In this document: one piece after another, positions 58,552 to 64,000 of the stretch
Layout of the letters: every line of letters begins with the position of its first letter
How positions within the stretch are numbered: the stretch's first letter is position 1
Assembly (NCBI RefSeq): GCF_040796495.1
Contig: NZ_JBFNQN010000003.1
Coordinates: 124,001-188,000 of the forward strand
Source: Kineococcus endophyticus
Lineage (GTDB): Bacteria; Actinomycetota; Actinomycetes; Actinomycetales; Kineococcaceae
Direction of reading: 5' to 3'
DNA length: 64,000 bases
Position numbers and translations under genes: made by a program
Notes under the pieces: generated by a model
What the model saw: only the letters and a program-made list of their open reading frames with translations
What the model was told of the DNA's origin: nothing
Database searches by the model: none

Positions 58552-61500
58552 ATGACGCCCGGAACGGCCAGTTCGACTGTTCCCCCTCCGCCTGCACCGC
58601 CCGCCGGTGGTCTGCAGCGCATCCTCCGCATCTCCGCCTCGCTGGTCGGCACCCAGGCCGCCACGAGCGTCCTGGGCCTCCTGTTCTGGACGCTCGCCTC
58701 CCGCAACTTCGCGAAGGACCAGTTCGGCGTCGCGAACGCAGCGATCTCGGCGATGGGGTTGCTGGGCGCCCTGGGGACGCTCGGCCTGGGCACCTTGCTC
58801 ATCTCGCTCCTCCCGCAGACGCCGCAGGGTGTCCGGCGGGTGACGGTGCGCACCGCCTTGGCTGTCTCGGCCGGCGCGGGGACCATTCTCGCGGTGGTCG
58901 TGCCCTTCCTCGCGATCCACGTCCTGGACCTCGGGAACCTGAGCCCGCTCGCCGGTTCCCCGGGCCACGCGACGCTCTTCGCGGTGGGTACTGGGCTCGC
59001 CGCTCTCGCGATCGTGCTGGACCAGGCGGTCCTGGTCGTCGGTTCGGGGAGCCTGCAGCTGGAGCGCAACGTCGTGGCCAGCGCGACGAAGGTCGTCGCC
59101 CTCCTGGGGCTGGCGGCCCTCGGTGCCACCGACGGCATGGCCGTCTTCGCCGCGTGGGCCCTCGGAACCCTGGTCTCGTTGCCGGTGGTCGCGCACCGCA
59201 CGCGCGGCGGCCGGCCGCTGCAAGACCACTCTCGGCTGGTGGATCCCGCCTCCCTCCGCGGTCTGGGGCGTCGGGCCCTGAGCCACCACGCGCTCAACAC
59301 GACGCTGCAGAGTCCTCTGATGCTGCTCCCGGTCATCGTCACGGCGACGGTGTCCGCTGCGGCCAACGCCCCCTTCGGGGCGGCCCTGCAACTGACGGGC
59401 TTCGTCTTCGCCCTGCCCTACGCCCTGTCGGTCGGCTTGTTCGCCGCCGCCGAGGGCGACCAACGGGAAGTCCTGCGCAAGATGAGGGTGACCCTGCCGC
59501 TGGGGCTCGCGGTCAGCGTCGCCGCCGACGTCGTCCTGTGGCCGACGGCACCGCTGGTCCTGCGGATCTTCGGCGAGGGGTACGCCGACGACGGTGCGAC
59601 CGTGCTGCGCATCCTCGTGCTCGCCGGCCTGCCCTTCGTGGTCAAGGACCACTTCGTGGCCCTGCGGCGGGTCCAGGGTCGTACGAGCCAGGCGACGGCC
59701 GTGCTCGTGGTCTTCACCCTCCTGGAGCTGGGTGGCGCACTGGCCGGCGCACACCTGGGCGGGGTCGTCGGCCTGAGCGTGGGCTGGGTCTCCGTGCTGT
59801 TCGTGGAGGCCGTGGTGCTCGCGGTCCCCTTGGCGCTCGCCCGCCGGCGCTTCTCCGCGGAGGAGCGCGCGCACGCGGAGTCGGTGGGTGCGGCGGACGA
59901 CGACGGCGGGACGGGAGCAAACCCACCAGGGTCTGGCGACGAACTCCCCGACGGGACGGTGGACGAGCGGGTCCGGCCGGCAGTCGACGACGTCCTTGGA
60001 GAGGACGGTTCCCGCCGCCGGGCGTCATCGACCGCAACGACAGGATCAGGGGAGCACATGCCGACGTCCGTCGAGACGCAGGAGCACGAGGCCCGGGAGG
60101 CCCGCGCGCGCGACGACCTCGACGTCGGCGCGGTGACCGAGCCCCGCCCCGCCCGCCGGGGCTCACGAGGCCTGGGGCCGGCCCTGCTGGCCATGGCCGG
60201 GGGACTGCTGTTGATGGCGTTCGCGGCGTCGCGTGCGCGCGAGACAGGCGACGACGGCGGTTTCACCCAGGTCCTCTGGGAGGTCGGCCTGGTGCTCATC
60301 GTCGCCCCGGCGGCAGTCCTCGCCGCCTGGCCGCGCACGAGCGGCAGCGTGCGGATCTGGGTGGCCGTCACCGCGGCCACGGCCCTCCAGCTGAGCCGCG
60401 TGGTCCTCTACCCCACGCGGTTCATGTTCCACGACGAGCTGCTGCACGCCAACCTGCTTCGTCAGATCTCCGACACGGGGCAGCTCTTCGACGTGAACCC
60501 GTTGCTGCCCATCACGGCCTACTACCCCGGGCTCGAGGTGGCCACGGACGGGGTGCACGACCTCACGGGCCTGTCCCTGCACACGAGCTCGGTGGTGCTC
60601 CTGCTCCTCGCCCGGGTGGTGCTCAGCCTCGGCATCGCGGCGATCGTGCTGAAGCTCACCCGCTCCAGCAGGGCCGGTGCCCTGGCGGTCGTCGTCTACG
60701 TCTGCAATCCGCAGATGCTGTTCTTCAACTCCCAGTTCAGCTACCAGACGCTGGCGCTCCCGCTGGCGGTGCTGACCGTGGCGCTGTTCGTCGCGCGGGA
60801 ACGCCGTCGGGCTGCGGGGATGGTGCTGCCGCTCGCGGCGTTGACCTCGGTCGTGGTGACCCACCACGTGACCGCGGCGCTCCTCCTGGCCGCGCTCGTG
60901 GTCTGGTCGGTCGTCGACGTGGTCCTCGGCCGGGGTGTCGACCGGTCCCGGTCGTCGCAGGTCGGTCCCCTGCTGGTCATGCTGGGAGTCGGAGCGGGGG
61001 GCTTCCTGCTGACGCTGCTGAACCCCGGCAACTCCCTCGGCACGTACCTGGGATCCATCGTGACGAGCTCGTCCTCGGATCTCGGAGCTCTCTTCGAGGG
61101 ACGTCAGACGAAGGCCCTCTTCGCGAACACCGCCGGTGTCGGACCTGCCTGGTGGGAGCAACTCCTGCTGGTCGGGGCGCTGGGGATCACCCTGTGCGCT
61201 CTGGTCCCGTCGTTGTGGGCGGCCCGGGCGTGGGTTCGACGCAGGGTCAGCCTCGCGGTGGTGCTCATCCTCACCGCGGTCCTGTGGCCCGTCGTCCCGG
61301 GCGGGCACGTGGCCCGGGCGACGTCCGAGGTCGGTGACCGTGCAGCCGGCTTCGTCTTCCTCGGTGTCGCCTTCGTCGTGGCGTGGTGGCTCGTGCGGCG
61401 CGCCGCCACGCGGCGGACGGCAGGGATCTTCGGGGTGGCTGCGACCGCGACGTTCCTGGGGGGTGTGGTGCTCGGTTCGGGCACCGTCAGCGCGCAGTTG

Positions 61501-61956
61501 CCGGGTCCCTTCCTCGTCTCGGCCGACGCCCGGAGCGTCGACGCCGACAACATCGCGGCGGCGGACTGGATGTCCCGGTCCCTGCCCGCCGGCAGTCGCG
61601 TCTACGCCGACCGGGTGTCCGGCCTCCTCGCGGCCGCGGACGGGGGAATGTTCACGGTGCGTCACATCAGCACCGGGGTGGACGCGTCGAGGTTGATCCT
61701 GGATCCCGAGTTCGGCGACGAGGACGTCCGGCTGATCCGGGAGGCCGGGATCCGTTACCTGGTCGTGGACCGCCGCGACGCCAACGGGTTGCCCAACCAG
61801 GGCGTCTACATCGAGTCCGGGGAGTTCGGCGGGGAGGGACGCACCGAACCGGTGCCGGTGGCGGCGCTGCTGAAGTTCGACGACGTCGCCGGGGTCGACC
61901 GCATCTACGACAACGGGTCCATCGCCGTCTACGACCTCTCGGAGCTTGACCGGTGA
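58552..61956 (+). CDS. flippase fused to a GT-C membrane glycosyltransferase-like protein
   Basis: One open frame codes for 1134 residues. Residues 1-440 form a MATE/Wzx-type flippase with about 12 spans (ISASLVGTQAATSVLGLLFW at the start). A polar linker (about 440-520) follows, with unusually relaxed third codon positions. Residues 530-1134 form a multi-span protein with DE in the first outer loop (FMFHDELLHANLL, D628-E629), as in GT-C enzymes such as ArnT and PMT, and an external C-terminal domain. An in-frame ATG at 60058 (M503) has AGGGGAG just upstream, so a separate 632-residue protein may also be made. Either a true fusion or a lost stop codon would explain it. Confidence 0.85.
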   Translation: MTPGTASSTVPPPPAPPAGGLQRILRISASLVGTQAATSVLGLLFWTLASRNFAKDQFGVANAAISAMGLLGALGTLGLGTLLISLLPQTPQGVRRVTVRTALAVSAGAGTILAVVVPFLAIHVLDLGNLSPLAGSPGHATLFAVGTGLAALAIVLDQAVLVVGSGSLQLERNVVASATKVVALLGLAALGATDGMAVFAAWALGTLVSLPVVAHRTRGGRPLQDHSRLVDPASLRGLGRRALSHHALNTTLQSPLMLLPVIVTATVSAAANAPFGAALQLTGFVFALPYALSVGLFAAAEGDQREVLRKMRVTLPLGLAVSVAADVVLWPTAPLVLRIFGEGYADDGATVLRILVLAGLPFVVKDHFVALRRVQGRTSQATAVLVVFTLLELGGALAGAHLGGVVGLSVGWVSVLFVEAVVLAVPLALARRRFSAEERAHAESVGAADDDGGTGANPPGSGDELPDGTVDERVRPAVDDVLGEDGSRRRASSTATTGSGEHMPTSVETQEHEAREARARDDLDVGAVTEPRPARRGSRGLGPALLAMAGGLLLMAFAASRARETGDDGGFTQVLWEVGLVLIVAPAAVLAAWPRTSGSVRIWVAVTAATALQLSRVVLYPTRFMFHDELLHANLLRQISDTGQLFDVNPLLPITAYYPGLEVATDGVHDLTGLSLHTSSVVLLLLARVVLSLGIAAIVLKLTRSSRAGALAVVVYVCNPQMLFFNSQFSYQTLALPLAVLTVALFVARERRRAAGMVLPLAALTSVVVTHHVTAALLLAALVVWSVVDVVLGRGVDRSRSSQVGPLLVMLGVGAGGFLLTLLNPGNSLGTYLGSIVTSSSSDLGALFEGRQTKALFANTAGVGPAWWEQLLLVGALGITLCALVPSLWAARAWVRRRVSLAVVLILTAVLWPVVPGGHVARATSEVGDRAAGFVFLGVAFVVAWWLVRRAATRRTAGIFGVAATATFLGGVVLGSGTVSAQLPGPFLVSADARSVDADNIAAADWMSRSLPAGSRVYADRVSGLLAAADGGMFTVRHISTGVDASRLILDPEFGDEDVRLIREAGIRYLVVDRRDANGLPNQGVYIESGEFGGEGRTEPVPVAALLKFDDVAGVDRIYDNGSIAVYDLSELDR
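60045..60060 (+). promoter_or_regulatory. internal ribosome site and ATG inside the fusion gene
   Basis: AGGGGAG lies 3 bases before ATG 60058, in frame, at the boundary between the flippase and the GT-C part. It is a better ribosome site than most true starts in the window. Confidence 0.6.
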
Positions 61957-62759
61957 ACCAGAGCCCTGACGTCGTCGACGACCGCGCGACTGGACGCCCC
62001 GCCTCGCGCCGGGCCCGGTGGTCTCTCCCGGCGGCGGCGGCCGCCGTCCTCGTCCTCGCCGCCGTGGTCGCGGTCGCGGCGGGCGCCGACTCGTGGCTGC
62101 GCGTGCCGCTGGTGGCCCTGGCGGTCGCCGCGACGTCCTGGCAGGCCGTGCGCCGGGGGTGGAGGCGTCCGCTCGTCGAGCGGGTCCTCACGGCCGTGGG
62201 CGCCGTCCTCGTGGTGCTCGTCCTCACCGGCATCGTGCTGGGTTTCGCCGGCCCGGGCCTGCGACCGGTCACCTGGGCCGTCGGCCTGGGACTGGTGGCC
62301 CTCGGCGTCCTCGCGGGGTCGGTCCTCGGCCACCGACCCGAACGTTCCGCAGCCGCCACCGAGCCCACCCCCGCGGAGCAGACCGGACCCGGGTCGCTGC
62401 GCGGCGCGGTGCTCCGCACCACGCCCTGGGCGCTCGCGGCGGTCGTCGTGACCGTCGCGGCGGTGGTCGTCGCCGTGCGCAGCGTCGACGTCGCCAACGT
62501 CCCGCCCGTGCAGGTCTCCCTGGCCTCCCTGGACGGCGCGCGAGCCGTCGTCGCCGTCTCGACGGACGAGGAGGTCGGACCGCTGGAACTGCGCACCGAC
62601 CCCGGTGACGGGTCCGCCGTGACGTACCCCCTCTTCTCGGTACCTCGGGGACAGACCGTGCGGACCGACGTCGTCGTACCCCTGGAGGGCAGGGTCCTGA
62701 TCACCGTCAGCAACCCCGGACAGGTCCAGCCCCTGCGCACCCTGGTGGTGAACAGGTGA
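61953..62759 (+). CDS. membrane protein of unknown function
   Basis: The protein has 268 residues. Five hydrophobic segments run from about residue 25 to 175, then an external beta-rich tail follows (about 185-268, VQVSLASLDGARAVVAVSTDEE). No family was recognised. GTG at 61953 overlaps the previous stop. Its place between a fusion flippase/GT-C gene and a glycosyltransferase suggests a role in the same polymer. Confidence 0.75.
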   Translation: MNQSPDVVDDRATGRPASRRARWSLPAAAAAVLVLAAVVAVAAGADSWLRVPLVALAVAATSWQAVRRGWRRPLVERVLTAVGAVLVVLVLTGIVLGFAGPGLRPVTWAVGLGLVALGVLAGSVLGHRPERSAAATEPTPAEQTGPGSLRGAVLRTTPWALAAVVVTVAAVVVAVRSVDVANVPPVQVSLASLDGARAVVAVSTDEEVGPLELRTDPGDGSAVTYPLFSVPRGQTVRTDVVVPLEGRVLITVSNPGQVQPLRTLVVNR

Positions 62760-63895
62760 GCCGCAGCGTCCGTCGGCCGCGGGTGCTGCACGTCGTGCAG
62801 CGGTACTTCCCCGAGATGGGCGGCCTGGAGACCCACGTGGCCGAGGTGACCCGGGGCCTGCAGGAGGCGGGGGAGTTCGACGTCACAGTGTTGACGACGG
62901 ACCGCAGCGGACAGCTCCCGCGTCGCGACGAGGTGAACGGCGTCCCCGTCCTGCGCAGGCGGTCGTGGCCGCGGCACGGTGACCTGTACCTGGCTCCGGG
63001 GCTGCCGGCACCCCTCGTCCGCGGCCGCTGGGACCTCGTCCACGTCCAGGGCGTCAACACGCTCGCCCCGCCCGTCGGGATGCTGGCCGCGATCGCCTCC
63101 CGCACCCCGTTCGTCCTGACGTTCCACAGCGGTGGGCACTCCTCGCCGGTCCGCACGGCCGGACGCCGGGCGCAGTACGGGGCGCTGGCGCCGCTGCTGC
63201 GCCGGGCCGCACGGCTCATCGCGGTCAGCCGGTTCGAGCGTTCCCTCTTCATGGGGGTGACCGGACTCCCGCAGGACCGGTTCACCGTCATCCCGAACGG
63301 TGGTCGCCTGCCGGCCACGCCCGCAGACGTCCGTCCCGTCAGCGGTCGCATCGTGACCAGCGGGCGCCTGGAGCGCTACAAGGGCCACCACAGGGTCATC
63401 GAGGCGCTCCCCCTCGTGCGGCGGTCCGTGCCGGAGGCGCACCTCGTGGTCCTGGGGCGCGGGCCGTACGAGCCGGAACTGCGCGAGGCGGCACGCCGGG
63501 CGGGCGTGAGCGAGCACGTCGAGATCCGTGCGCTCGCGCCCACCGACCGAGGGGCGATGGCGACCGAGCTGGCGCGGTCGAGCGTCATGGCGGCCATGTC
63601 GGAGTACGAGGCGCACCCGGTGGGGGTGATGGAGGCCGTCACGCTGGGACTGCCGGTGGTGGGTGCGGACGTCGCCGGGATCGGCGACCTCGTCGAGGAC
63701 GGTCTCGTGGACGGGGTGCCGGTGGACGCCGAGGCCGCCGAGCTGGCCGCGGCTCTCGTCGCCCGGCTCTCGGTCGGTGCGGTGGACGGAGCGGCGCCGC
63801 ACTCGCCGCGCGCCGTGGAGCTGCCCACCTGGGAGACGAGCGTGGCGGCGACGGCGCAGGTCTACCGGGACGTCCTGGCCGGGGGGCGGTCGTGA
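62756..63895 (+). CDS. family 4-type glycosyltransferase
   Basis: The protein has 379 residues. GT-B features are RVLHVVQRYFPEMGGLETHV, TFHSGGHSSPV, VIPNGGRLP, GRIVTSGRLERYKGHHRVIEAL and MEAVTLGLPVVGADVAGIGD (the E-x7-E donor site). It adds a sugar to a membrane-linked acceptor, probably the polymer of this cluster. GTG at 62756 overlaps the previous stop, and its own stop overlaps the next gene (GTGA). Confidence 0.9.
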   Translation: MSRSVRRPRVLHVVQRYFPEMGGLETHVAEVTRGLQEAGEFDVTVLTTDRSGQLPRRDEVNGVPVLRRRSWPRHGDLYLAPGLPAPLVRGRWDLVHVQGVNTLAPPVGMLAAIASRTPFVLTFHSGGHSSPVRTAGRRAQYGALAPLLRRAARLIAVSRFERSLFMGVTGLPQDRFTVIPNGGRLPATPADVRPVSGRIVTSGRLERYKGHHRVIEALPLVRRSVPEAHLVVLGRGPYEPELREAARRAGVSEHVEIRALAPTDRGAMATELARSSVMAAMSEYEAHPVGVMEAVTLGLPVVGADVAGIGDLVEDGLVDGVPVDAEAAELAAALVARLSVGAVDGAAPHSPRAVELPTWETSVAATAQVYRDVLAGGRS

Positions 63896-64000
63896 CCGCG
63901 GGTCCCGGACCGGATGCGGGCGAGAGCCGTCCTACGCGTGTCGTGCACGTCATCACGACCCTGACGACCGGTGGCGCCGAACGGCAGCTCGAGCTGATCG
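63892..64000 (+). CDS. N-terminus of another glycosyltransferase, cut by the window edge
   Basis: Thirty-six residues are visible: a polar leader and then TRVVHVITTLTTGGAERQL, the first strand and acceptor loop of a GT4 enzyme. It starts at GTG 63892, overlapping the previous stop. The rest lies beyond position 64000. Confidence 0.75.
   Translation, partial: MTAGPGPDAGESRPTRVVHVITTLTTGGAERQLELI

Noticed and set aside
16-64000. tRNA, rRNA, CRISPR, phage or insertion-sequence genes
   Set aside because: I looked for cloverleaf-type stems, repeat-spacer arrays, transposase and integrase motifs on both strands and found none that I could support.

Overview
The window is about 74% GC, uses GTG and TTG starts freely, and carries Lsr2, DisA, the 32-residue basic ribosomal protein bS22 and a Rv2747-like short N-acetylglutamate synthase. 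This points to an actinobacterium. A Kineococcus-like member of the Kineosporiaceae is my best guess from general gene content, but I could not check it. No prophage, integrase, insertion sequence, CRISPR array, tRNA or rRNA gene was seen; this looks like chromosomal core with a large cell-surface polysaccharide region.

Layout. 1-9.6 kb is a mixed housekeeping block: a methyltransferase, a glycosyltransferase with a membrane phosphodiesterase-like protein, a betaine/proline-type ABC ATPase without its permease, a pair of bPH2 membrane proteins, a TupA-like ATP-grasp protein and a SulP transporter. 9.6-28 kb is a polysaccharide locus: two GH26 glycanases, a flippase, an O-acetyltransferase, a ligase/polymerase, a chain-length protein with a ruined P-loop, four glycosyltransferases or look-alikes, and a four-gene operon (24.3-28.0 kb) that probably makes a CDP-activated sugar. 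28-32 kb holds a DUF2520 protein with panC, then lysS, a small membrane protein and lsr2. 32-38.4 kb has an ABC exporter, a LacI regulator and two divergent citrate synthases, one fused to a helix-turn-helix and lacking a catalytic histidine. 38.6-49.2 kb carries clpC, argA, gluconate kinase and permease, arfB, mutY, disA and radA. 49.2-52.3 kb is a two-gene c-di-GMP module. 52.3-58.4 kb has a methyltransferase, a Cys-rich protein, ppx, a TIM-barrel protein, proC, acuC, a BldC-size regulator and bS22. 58.5-64 kb opens a second polysaccharide cluster with a flippase/GT-C fusion and glycosyltransferases, and runs off the window.

How the genes work together. The rfbF operon supplies a nucleotide sugar; the glycosyltransferases build a repeat unit; the flippases and ligase/polymerase export and polymerise it, with the chain-length protein controlling size; the two GH26 enzymes would trim or release the product outside the cell. 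radA, disA (c-di-AMP), mutY and clpC form a genome-maintenance and proteostasis group, and the GGDEF/EAL pair may tie c-di-GMP to surface behaviour.

Two genome-wide signals stand out. Many genes have a TANNNT hexamer ending exactly 6-7 bases before the start codon, which implies leaderless transcripts and fixes several starts. A family of short palindromic repeats sits behind gene ends at three places, and two copies differ by a base-pair-preserving change in the stem.
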